Shown: in pieces, positions 1-5,216 of the stretch
Numbering within the stretch: position 1 is the first letter of the stretch
How the letters are laid out: every line of letters begins with the position of its first letter
Origin: Actinomycetota bacterium
Lineage (GTDB): Bacteria > Actinomycetota > Actinomycetes > Nanopelagicales > Nanopelagicaceae
DNA length: 5,216 nucleotides
Assembly: GCA_947459935.1 (NCBI GenBank)
Contig: CANHFN010000070.1
Location: 1-5,216, forward strand
Reading direction: 5' to 3'
Program-made: the position numbers and the translations under genes
Notes under the pieces: model-generated
What the model was told of the DNA's origin: nothing
Seen by the model: the letters and a program-made list of their open reading frames with translations, nothing else
Database searches by the model: none

Positions 1-1083
1 TCTGAAAAAGAGATAGCACCTTACGCACAAGCCGTTGATGAAGATCATCGCTTTCCTCAAGAAGCAAAAGATGCTTTGGTTAAGAATGGTTTATATGCCG
101 CACATGTTCCAACAGAATTCGGTGGCGATGGCGCAGATGCACTTGCAACAGTTCTAATCATTGAAGAAGTTGCGCGCGCATGTGGATCTTCATCTTTAAT
201 ACCTGCCGTTAACAAATTGGGTTCGATGCCATTGATCTTGGGTGGCAATGTTGACCAAAAGAAACGCTGGTTACCTCGCTTAGTAAAAGGTGAAGGTTTT
301 TCATACTGTCTTTCTGAATCAGAAGCAGGATCAGATGCATCTGCCATGCGCACTAAAGTTGAACGCTCTGGTGATGGCTGGGTACTAAATGGAAGCAAGA
401 AGTGGATTACAAATGCTGGCGAATCTGAGTTTTATTCAGTGATTGCCCAAGGTGATCCATCACTTGGTTCTAAAGGAATCACCGCTTTCATGGTTGAAAA
501 GTCAGACCCGGGTGTCTCTTTTGGAGCACCAGAAAAGAAAATGGGAATGCGCGGATCTCCTACACGTGAAGTTTATTTCGACAATGTGCAACTCTCTGAT
601 GACCGTCGCATTAGTGAAGTTGGGCAGGGCTTTGCATTAGCAATGAACACACTTGACCACACACGCATCACAATTGCGGCGCAAGCTATCGGACTGGCAC
701 AAGGTGCCTTTGATGTTGCGACAAAGTATGCCCATGAACGTCATCAATTTGGAAAGCCAATCTTTGATTTCCAAGCGGTTCAATTCATGTTGGCGGATAT
801 GGCCATGAATATAGAAGCAGCACGTCTGCTTACCTACTCGGCAGCAGTAAAGAGTGAGAATAATGAAAAGGATCTTCGTTTCTTTTCAGCTGCAAGCAAG
901 TGTTTTGCCAGTGATATTGCTATGAAAGTGACTGAAGATGCGATTCAAGTTCTTGGTGGATACGGATATGTCACAGACTATCCAGTAGAGCGAATGATGC
1001 GTGATACAAAGTTAACTCAGATTTACGAGGGAACAAATCAGATCCAGCGAATAGTTATGGCGCGTAATTTACCTAACGGTTAA
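1..1083 (+). CDS. Acyl-CoA dehydrogenase, FadE25-like (5' end outside window)
   Basis: FAD-dependent enzyme that introduces the alpha,beta double bond into acyl-CoA in fatty or branched-chain acid breakdown, passing electrons to ETF in the cytoplasm. The frame is open from base 1, giving 360 residues; the family is usually about 380-390, so only some 20-25 N-terminal residues are missing. Visible family marks are the SESEAGSD substrate/flavin loop (residues 105-112), WITNAG in the middle beta domain, the GSPTREVYF segment, the helix with HERHQFGKPIFDFQAVQ, and near the C-terminus VLGGYGY, then RMMRDTKLTQIYEGTNQIQR. Glu343 in YEGT is the expected catalytic base. The segment VIEEVAR...SSSLIPAVNKLG and the whole C-terminus resemble, from memory, mycobacterial FadE25. 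Chain-length preference cannot be read from sequence. The gene ends in TAA at 1081-1083, running 11 bases into the convergent neighbour. No frameshift or lost motif is seen. Confidence 0.95.
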   Translation, partial: SEKEIAPYAQAVDEDHRFPQEAKDALVKNGLYAAHVPTEFGGDGADALATVLIIEEVARACGSSSLIPAVNKLGSMPLILGGNVDQKKRWLPRLVKGEGFSYCLSESEAGSDASAMRTKVERSGDGWVLNGSKKWITNAGESEFYSVIAQGDPSLGSKGITAFMVEKSDPGVSFGAPEKKMGMRGSPTREVYFDNVQLSDDRRISEVGQGFALAMNTLDHTRITIAAQAIGLAQGAFDVATKYAHERHQFGKPIFDFQAVQFMLADMAMNIEAARLLTYSAAVKSENNEKDLRFFSAASKCFASDIAMKVTEDAIQVLGGYGYVTDYPVERMMRDTKLTQIYEGTNQIQRIVMARNLPNG

Positions 1084-1615
1084 AGCGCACAACAATCGAA
1101 GGAGAAGCTGCAGCATCCAAGGCGATGTCATGTGCTTCTCGTGGAAGTTCTTCAGTAATTAATTCATTTGCATAGATCAATCCAATTTTCCATGCCGATA
1201 GTTGCGCAAGAGCCCGATCGTAATATCCACCGCCTTGCCCTAATCGATATCCAAATTGATCTATTCGTAGCGCAGGAACGATTACTGCCTTGATAACAGA
1301 AATATCCTGGAGCGCTTCACCTATAGGTTCTGAAATTTTCTTCCTAGAGGTCAACTGACTGGGATCACCATTCCATATAACCCATTCCAATTGATCCCCA
1401 TTAATCCTTGGTAGTACCAAGGTTTTTCCATCCCGCAGAAATGCTTCATTGATTTCAACTGTGCTTGGTTCCAGGTCGTAGGAAAGATAAGAGGCAATCG
1501 TTGAAGCTGAGAGTATTTCTGGCAGATTTAGGATGACGTTGAAGTTGCAGGGGATAAATTTCTGGGAACGCTCATGACGGGCCCGATCGCGCAATGCAAT
1601 CTTCTGATCTGTCAT
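1073..1615 (-). CDS. fau: 5-formyltetrahydrofolate cyclo-ligase (MTHFS)
   Basis: ATP-dependent cytoplasmic enzyme that converts 5-formyltetrahydrofolate to 5,10-methenyltetrahydrofolate, returning a dead-end folate to the one-carbon pool. The 180-residue product is a normal length for the family. The N-terminal K5/R9 region fits the family start. SYLSYDLEPST (44-52) carries the conserved Glu, and ISEPIG (94-99) matches the substrate-side EP motif. The diagnostic ATP-binding loop is DQFGYRLGQGGGYYDR (119-134), and a C-terminal PREAHDIALD follows. The ATG at 1613-1615 is preceded by a good ribosome site, GGGAGA (1621-1626 on the reverse strand), five bases away. The gene lies head to head with the MoeA-like gene. 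In many actinobacteria it sits beside galU-moeA-rimJ-sepX, and that order is kept here except for galU. Its TAG stop (1073-1075) is inside the last codons of the acyl-CoA dehydrogenase. Confidence 0.94.
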   Translation of the reverse strand: MTDQKIALRDRARHERSQKFIPCNFNVILNLPEILSASTIASYLSYDLEPSTVEINEAFLRDGKTLVLPRINGDQLEWVIWNGDPSQLTSRKKISEPIGEALQDISVIKAVIVPALRIDQFGYRLGQGGGYYDRALAQLSAWKIGLIYANELITEELPREAHDIALDAAASPSIVVRFNR

Positions 1616-1670
1616 TTAAATCTCCCGCTAAATCCCAAGGAATAAACTCTTCAACAAGTAGGGTTTGATT
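1616..1670. promoter_or_regulatory. Divergent intergenic region (cyclo-ligase / MoeA-like gene)
   Basis: Fifty-five bases separate two genes read in opposite directions, so promoters for both should lie here or just inside the genes. For the rightward gene two options are visible. TAGGGT at 1659-1664 fits an actinobacterial TANNNT -10 box and lies six bases before the ATG at 1671, the geometry of a leaderless transcript. Alternatively TAAACT (1643-1648) could be a -10 box, with AGGG (1660-1663) as a weak ribosome site. No convincing -35 box is seen for either. No specific box is assigned for the leftward gene. This is where galU sits in related actinobacteria, and no remnant of it is visible. 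Confidence 0.4.
1621..1626 (-). promoter_or_regulatory. Ribosome binding site for the cyclo-ligase gene
   Basis: GGGAGA read on the reverse strand, with five bases (TTTAA) before the ATG at 1613-1615. It is the only strong Shine-Dalgarno match in front of any complete gene in the window, and it supports this start codon. Confidence 0.65.
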
Positions 1671-2585
1671 ATGTCAGAACACACACGAGTCGATGAGTTT
1701 CTAACCTCCTTACTCGCCATCTGCAAACCTCTAGAACCATTTGAGATGCCTTTGCTCGATGCTCATGGGGCAACCCTTGCCGAAGACATCTACGCAGGGG
1801 AGCGTTTAGTTCTTCGCGCTGGTACTCGTATTCGTTCAACTCAAATTGGATTAGCAGCATCCATTGGGCGTGATCACCTTCCAACTCGTCCCCATCCACG
1901 TGTCGTAGTACTTTCAGCTGGACCTGATTTAGTTGAACCGGGACAGCCTTTGAGTAATTCAAGTGATGAGTACGAGACAAATTCTTGGTTACTCACGACT
2001 GCTGTTCGCGAAGTAGGAGCAGTTGCTTATCGTGTTCACTCAATTCCAGATGATGAAGAGCAGTTACAGAAAGTCATTGAAGATCAGTTAGTACGCGCAG
2101 ATTTAATTATTATCAGCGGCGAGCGTCGGGATGACTCATTTGATTTAATCACTCGCACATTGGCAGGGGTCGGGGAGATAACAACTGTTGATCTGGCTAT
2201 TGAAGCAAGTGGTCGTCATAATTTTGGAACGATTGGTCCAGATAGCACCCCAGTGGTAACCCTTCCAGGTGACCCAATCTCTGCCTATATTTCCTTTGAA
2301 CTTTTTGTTCGACCAATGATTCGCACAATGTTAGGCGCTGCAACAATTCATCGCCCTTCAGTAAAGGCAATTCTTGAAAAACCAGTTGAATCCACTCTTG
2401 GCATGCGTTCCTACATTCGCGCGATCTTGGCTGATGATGGTAAATCTGTGACACCGTTGGCAGATCAGGATGAACAATCAACCCTGTCTGATGCAAATGC
2501 ATTTATCGCAATTTCTGAAAACGATACCTCTCTAAAAACTGGAGATCAGGTCACAGTCGTAGTTCTTGAGCGCCGATATATCTAG
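1671..2585 (+). CDS. glp: Glp/MoeA gephyrin-like protein lacking domain II, probably non-catalytic
   Basis: Member of the MoeA/gephyrin-E family. Classical members insert molybdenum into adenylylated molybdopterin; actinobacterial Glp also binds the FtsZ tail and partners with GlpR/SepX in division. The product is 304 residues against about 400 usually. The missing part is clear: LLDAHGATLAEDIYAG (28-43) runs directly into LRAGTRIRSTQIGLAASIGR (48-67), omitting domain II with the SAMDGYA motif. The domain III core remains (PRVVVLSAG 76-84, ETNSWLL 102-108, SIPDDEEQL 124-132), but the usual SGGVS is SGERR (149-153), PGKP is SGRH (180-183), and PGNP is PGDP (199-202). Domain IV is present (GMRSYIRAIL 244-253 to the end). 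The frame is intact with no stops, so this is not a decaying pseudogene by appearance. ATG 1671 is preferred over an upstream TTG at 1665, since MSEHTRVDEFL matches the family start. It is followed closely by rimJ and then sepX. A loss of catalysis with a retained divisome role is inference. Confidence 0.9.
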   Translation: MSEHTRVDEFLTSLLAICKPLEPFEMPLLDAHGATLAEDIYAGERLVLRAGTRIRSTQIGLAASIGRDHLPTRPHPRVVVLSAGPDLVEPGQPLSNSSDEYETNSWLLTTAVREVGAVAYRVHSIPDDEEQLQKVIEDQLVRADLIIISGERRDDSFDLITRTLAGVGEITTVDLAIEASGRHNFGTIGPDSTPVVTLPGDPISAYISFELFVRPMIRTMLGAATIHRPSVKAILEKPVESTLGMRSYIRAILADDGKSVTPLADQDEQSTLSDANAFIAISENDTSLKTGDQVTVVVLERRYI

Positions 2586-2589
2586 TCTC

Positions 2590-3159
2590 ATGAGCACTGG
2601 TTGGCCGACTCATTTAGGAAATGAAGAGATTTACCTAAGGCCACTGCGTTTTCGGGATCGCACGGCATGGAATCGGGTGCGAGTAGAAAACCGAGAGTGG
2701 CTCTCACCCTGGGAGGCCACGATTCCAGCGATTAGTGAAGAAAGCTATAAAGAACTGCCTTCGTATTATGAAATGGTGCGAATTCTCAATCATGAAGCCC
2801 GCCATGGCCGCTCCTTTTCCTTTGCAGTTTGGCATGGCAAGAACTTAATTGGCCAAATTTCCCTAGGCGGCGTTATCTATGGCGCGATGCGTGGAGGCCA
2901 CATTGGATATTGGATAGATCGCAATTTTGCTAATCGCGGCTATACAACCGCTGCGGTTCAAATGCTTATCCAGTACGCCTTTGATGTTCTAAAGCTGCAT
3001 CGTGTTGAGATAAACCTGCGACCAGAAAATGCCTCAAGTCGGCGGGTAGCCGAAAAAGCTGGCTTTGTTTTTGAAGGAGATCGCCCCAGATACCTCCACA
3101 TCGATGGTCAATGGCGGGATCACATCTGTTTCGTTAAGGAAAATTCTGAGATTAAGTAG
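2590..3159 (+). CDS. rimJ: RimJ/RimL-type GNAT N-acetyltransferase
   Basis: Cytoplasmic acetyl-CoA-dependent transferase of the GNAT fold, in the group that acetylates protein N-termini; E. coli RimJ acts on ribosomal protein S5, but the substrate here is unknown. The 189-residue product begins with the typical YLRPLRFRDRTAW strand-helix and NREWLSPWEAT (about 35-45). GHIGYWIDRNFANRGYTTAA (103-122) contains the acetyl-CoA pyrophosphate loop, and LHRVEINLRPENASS (136-150) followed by VAEKAGF (153-159) is the characteristic C-terminal half, ending in RYLHIDGQWRDH. I chose the ATG at 2590 because GWP...LRPL is the normal family start. It lies four bases past the upstream stop with no clear ribosome site, so translational coupling is likely. 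A TTG at 2566 in the same frame would overlap the previous gene by 20 bases and is less likely. The gene is conserved between the MoeA-like and SepX genes in other actinobacteria, hinting at a shared but unproven role. Confidence 0.92.
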   Translation: MSTGWPTHLGNEEIYLRPLRFRDRTAWNRVRVENREWLSPWEATIPAISEESYKELPSYYEMVRILNHEARHGRSFSFAVWHGKNLIGQISLGGVIYGAMRGGHIGYWIDRNFANRGYTTAAVQMLIQYAFDVLKLHRVEINLRPENASSRRVAEKAGFVFEGDRPRYLHIDGQWRDHICFVKENSEIK

Positions 3160-3193
3160 CACTTAAATCCCAGAAAAGCATCACCCCTTCCTT

Positions 3194-3199
3194 TAGATT
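3194..3199 (+). promoter_or_regulatory. Candidate -10 box for leaderless sepX
   Basis: TAGATT fits the actinobacterial TANNNT -10 pattern and ends eight bases before the ATG at 3208. No Shine-Dalgarno sequence precedes that ATG, so transcription may begin at or within a base or two of the start codon. No good -35 box is seen 16-18 bases upstream. Such short motifs occur by chance, so this is only a candidate. Confidence 0.35.
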
Positions 3200-3207
3200 T
3201 GGGCATC

Positions 3208-3984
3208 ATGACTTCCGGACTTATTTATATTGCGATCATTGGTATGTGGGTCGCTTATTTTGCACCCCGCTGGATTCATGACCGCAATGAATTTTCTGGA
3301 AAATCAGTTGAGCGCTTTAAGAGCGCCTTGCGAATAGTCGCAAATCAATCTCCTGAGTCATCGACTACTGGTGGAGCAATCCATATTGATCTTGATCGTG
3401 AAGCAAAGTTTCGTCAGGATCTTTTGCGTCGCAGGATTATTTTCACATTGATTTCTTTTTCACTCATAACAACAGTCATTGGTGGAATTATGAATACGAT
3501 GCCATTTATTTATGCAGCAGTGCCTTTATCTGCAATGCTCATCTATGTCGCAAATGTTCGCAGACATGTAATTGCTGATCAATTGCATAAGCGCCGAGTT
3601 GCACAGATGCATCGACGTAGTTCTGGTGAGTCAGCTTCAAACTTGGCGGAAGTTGTTCAGCCAAAACCTAATACAGAACATTGGATACCGTTGTCAGAGC
3701 GCGAGTTAAAGGGTGTTGTCATATTACCTAAGGGTTCTGCAGCAGTTAGAAATGCTTGGGAACCGACTGAAGTTCCAGTTCCAACTTATCTGAGTGCCCC
3801 TAAGGCAGTTAGCGCCAAACGTGTCATTGATTTGACTAACCCTGGCCAATGGAGCGAAGAGCAAGAGCGACTTGAGCGTGAAGTACTTGCTGCAGTCTCG
3901 CCATCTCGGGATGAAATCTTTGATCAACAGTTGGCCGATGAAGCGGTCGAGCGGTTAAATCAATCTCGCGCAGCTAACGAGTAG
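3208..3984 (+). CDS. sepX: SepX/GlpR divisome membrane protein
   Basis: Actinobacterial membrane protein: SepX in Streptomyces supports FtsZ-dependent septa, and GlpR in Corynebacterium is the receptor for the gephyrin-like Glp. The 258-residue product has an N-terminal membrane helix, SGLIYIAIIGMWVAYFAPRWI (3-23), a basic/acidic cytoplasmic segment, then a helical hairpin of two membrane segments (about 77-94 and 98-117) between RRR and RRH. A long hydrophilic tail follows. It carries the family pattern WEPTEVPVPTYLSAPKA, then RVIDLTNPGQW, and ends in an acidic, probably helical stretch. ATG 3208 is preferred over TTG 3199 because MTSGLIY matches the usual MSSSGLIY start; no ribosome site is visible. 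It follows rimJ after 48 bases. Its TAG stop (3982-3984) touches the stop of the convergent pmt. Identification rests on architecture, conserved tail motifs and position next to the MoeA-like gene and rimJ. Confidence 0.88.
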   Translation: MTSGLIYIAIIGMWVAYFAPRWIHDRNEFSGKSVERFKSALRIVANQSPESSTTGGAIHIDLDREAKFRQDLLRRRIIFTLISFSLITTVIGGIMNTMPFIYAAVPLSAMLIYVANVRRHVIADQLHKRRVAQMHRRSSGESASNLAEVVQPKPNTEHWIPLSERELKGVVILPKGSAAVRNAWEPTEVPVPTYLSAPKAVSAKRVIDLTNPGQWSEEQERLEREVLAAVSPSRDEIFDQQLADEAVERLNQSRAANE

Positions 3985-5216
3985 TTAGATCCAGGAGTTA
4001 AACCACATACGAAGATTCCAATCTTCGTATGTAATCACTTGCCCCGTAAATAATGGGAAGAAAAACACGAAACAAATGACTATTAGGGCAAATATCCCAC
4101 CCACAATTGATTGAGAAACTACTGGCTTCAAGTGGCTATCTAGCAACAATTTAGCGCAGTAAACAATCGCCAAAACTAAAAATGGCGTAATTATGATTGC
4201 GTAGAAAGAGAAAACTGTACGTTGTTGCATTGCAAACCAGGGCAAGTAACCTGCTGCCAGACCAAGAACAACAAGATTAGCCGCCGCATCAACACGATGA
4301 TTGATCAATGATCTAATCCAGTAACCAACAACAACTGTAATTGCAATTGTTCCTACCCACCACAAAATCGGAGTACCTAATGCGAGCACTTCTTGCGCAC
4401 AGTTGTCTGAGGAACATCCTTTTGGTGCATCATAAAAAAATGAAGTCGGTCTGCCCATGATTAACCAACTCCATGGATTTGCTTGATATGGATGAGTGCT
4501 GGTTAAGCCTGTATGGAATGTCAACATTTCTGAGTGATAGTGAATCCACGAAGCAACTGGATTGTTAGACCATTGACGGCTCCAGCCGCGGTCAGAAATA
4601 AACCATCCTGTCCAAGTGAGCGCATAGACAAAAACTGGTAATAATCCATATTGGGCAAACTTTGCTGCAATTGGTTTTATAGATTTCTTAACATCGTGTT
4701 CAATTAAAATTCTATAAACAGCAATTAAACCAATTATTGCCACAAAATAGATCGCACTCCATTTGCATCCGATAGCTAATCCAAATGTAATACCTGCCCA
4801 GATGTGACGGTTGCGATGCCACAAAAGAACACCTACAAGCGTGAAGAACGTTAAGAATAAATCTAGAAGCGCGGTCCGAGAATGCACGAGTAGTAGTCCA
4901 TCTAACGCCATGAGAGATGCGCCTAGGGCGGTTAAGAGTGGAGAATAGAAAATGACGTGTACCAATCGTGCAAAAACAAGAATTAAAAGTGTTCCAAAGA
5001 CTGCAGATGCAAAGCGCCAGCCAAACTCATTGTCACCAAATAACTTGATGCCACTTGCTATCAACCATTTACCGACAGGTGGGTGAACAATGAATTCTGG
5101 ATCTGAACCATTAACTTCCACGCCATATGCCAGTAAGTCACGTGCCCCATCAACGTAATAGACCTCATCAAAGACAAGCCCTTTAGGTGAGCCGAGATTG
5201 AAAATCCGGAGCACAA
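3985..5216 (-). CDS. pmt: Protein O-mannosyltransferase Pmt (GT39), N-terminus outside window
   Basis: Polytopic membrane glycosyltransferase that moves mannose from polyprenyl-phosphate-mannose to Ser/Thr of proteins being exported. The reverse frame is open to the window edge; the apparent GTG at 5212-5214 is an internal Val, since LRIFNLGSPKGLVFDE normally follows the first membrane helix. About 410 of an expected 500 or so residues are visible. Counting from that GTG, the first periplasmic loop has F15-D16-E17-VYY, where the Asp is the expected catalytic residue, then HPPVGKWL (44-51). Further family marks are SRTALLDLFLTF, GCKWSAIYF, NPWSWLIMGRPTSFFY, ALGTPILWW and QRTVFSFYAI, among many hydrophobic segments. 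The C-terminus, EDWNLRMWFNSWI, is the usual family ending, so the 3' end is complete (TAA at 3985-3987). Loop cysteines in CSSDNC may form a disulfide. In actinobacteria it is commonly found near this locus, often divergent from rsmI, which would lie just beyond the window. Confidence 0.93.
   Translation of the reverse strand, partial: VLRIFNLGSPKGLVFDEVYYVDGARDLLAYGVEVNGSDPEFIVHPPVGKWLIASGIKLFGDNEFGWRFASAVFGTLLILVFARLVHVIFYSPLLTALGASLMALDGLLLVHSRTALLDLFLTFFTLVGVLLWHRNRHIWAGITFGLAIGCKWSAIYFVAIIGLIAVYRILIEHDVKKSIKPIAAKFAQYGLLPVFVYALTWTGWFISDRGWSRQWSNNPVASWIHYHSEMLTFHTGLTSTHPYQANPWSWLIMGRPTSFFYDAPKGCSSDNCAQEVLALGTPILWWVGTIAITVVVGYWIRSLINHRVDAAANLVVLGLAAGYLPWFAMQQRTVFSFYAIIITPFLVLAIVYCAKLLLDSHLKPVVSQSIVGGIFALIVICFVFFFPLFTGQVITYEDWNLRMWFNSWI
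4005..4032. repeat. Perfect 13-bp inverted repeat in the pmt tail, 20 bases past the sepX stop
   Basis: ACATACGAAGATT (4005-4017) and its exact reverse complement AATCTTCGTATGT (4020-4032) are separated by only CC; with a four-base or larger loop about 10-12 pairs would form. It lies inside the codons for TYEDWNLRMW near the end of pmt, and starts 20 bases downstream of the sepX stop. It could fold in transcripts from either strand and serve as a two-way 3' end for the convergent genes. Neither side has a T-run, so a classical Rho-independent terminator is not shown; transcript protection or blocking of antisense read-through are alternatives. Confidence 0.75.

Noticed and set aside
57..398. 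Reverse-strand open frame of 113 codons within the acyl-CoA dehydrogenase
   Set aside because: Fully inside a conserved gene with matching family motifs; the product is low complexity and unrecognised.
443..640. Second forward frame of 65 codons inside the acyl-CoA dehydrogenase
   Set aside because: Out-of-frame reading of conserved sequence with no supporting start signal.
1669..1980. Reverse-strand open frame of 103 codons opposite the MoeA-like gene
   Set aside because: It lies wholly inside a clear gene on the other strand, has a composition-driven His/Arg/Gln-rich product and resembles no family.
2197..2502. Reverse-strand open frame of 101 codons opposite the MoeA-like gene
   Set aside because: Shadow of the forward gene: Gln/Leu/His-rich, no recognisable domain, no ribosome site.
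1671..2585. MoeA-like gene considered as a pseudogene because of its length and altered motifs
   Set aside because: The frame is uninterrupted, the junction is clean at a domain boundary, fold-determining motifs are kept and downstream genes are tightly spaced, all of which fit a functional shortened protein better.
3150..3169. Hairpin GATTAAGT / ACTTAAATC around the rimJ stop, considered as a terminator
   Set aside because: The stem is AT-rich with a bulged A and a three-base loop, and no T-run follows; too weak to call.
3724..3927. Reverse-strand open frame of 67 codons opposite sepX
   Set aside because: Opposite the conserved W-x-P/IDLT tail of SepX; no family resemblance.
5212..5216. 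GTG at 5212-5214 considered as the real start of pmt
   Set aside because: The frame stays open to the window edge and the family has a membrane helix before this point, so it is most likely an internal valine.

Overview
The window looks like chromosomal DNA from a small-genome actinobacterium with moderately low GC, about 40-45% as judged by eye. A freshwater acI / Nanopelagicales-type lineage is my best guess. Support comes from gene content and order: 5-formyltetrahydrofolate cyclo-ligase (reverse strand), then a MoeA/gephyrin-like gene, rimJ and a SepX/GlpR membrane protein, with a bacterial protein O-mannosyltransferase next to them. As I recall it, Mycobacterium tuberculosis has the same order at Rv0992c-galU-moeA1-rimJ-Rv0996, with pmt (Rv1002c) a few genes on. 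Genes are tightly packed: two convergent pairs overlap or abut, and no gap exceeds about 55 bases. The lineage call is an inference from memory, not a search.

Layout. 1-1083 (+): acyl-CoA dehydrogenase, cut at its 5' end by the window edge. 1073-1615 (-): 5-formyltetrahydrofolate cyclo-ligase, overlapping the previous gene tail to tail by 11 bases. 1616-1670: a 55-base divergent gap where other actinobacteria carry galU. 1671-2585 (+): a shortened MoeA/gephyrin-like protein. 2590-3159 (+): RimJ-type N-acetyltransferase, starting 4 bases after the previous stop. 3208-3984 (+): SepX/GlpR divisome membrane protein. 3985-5216 (-): protein O-mannosyltransferase, cut at its 5' end by the window edge; its stop codon directly abuts the sepX stop. 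A perfect 13-bp inverted repeat lies in its last codons. No RNA genes, insertion sequences, CRISPR arrays or phage genes were seen.

The point of interest is the central cluster. In Corynebacterium, the MoeA-like protein Glp binds the FtsZ C-terminal tail and pairs with the membrane receptor GlpR; in Streptomyces the GlpR homologue SepX works in cell division. Here the MoeA-like protein has lost essentially all of domain II, with its conserved catalytic SAMDGYA segment, and the GGVS, PGKP and PGNP motifs have all changed. The regions corresponding to domains III and IV, which form the peptide-binding interface, remain, and the gene is still linked to sepX. The simplest reading is a gephyrin-fold protein that has dropped molybdenum cofactor synthesis and survives only as a divisome adaptor. 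The sequence facts are direct; the functional conclusion is inference.
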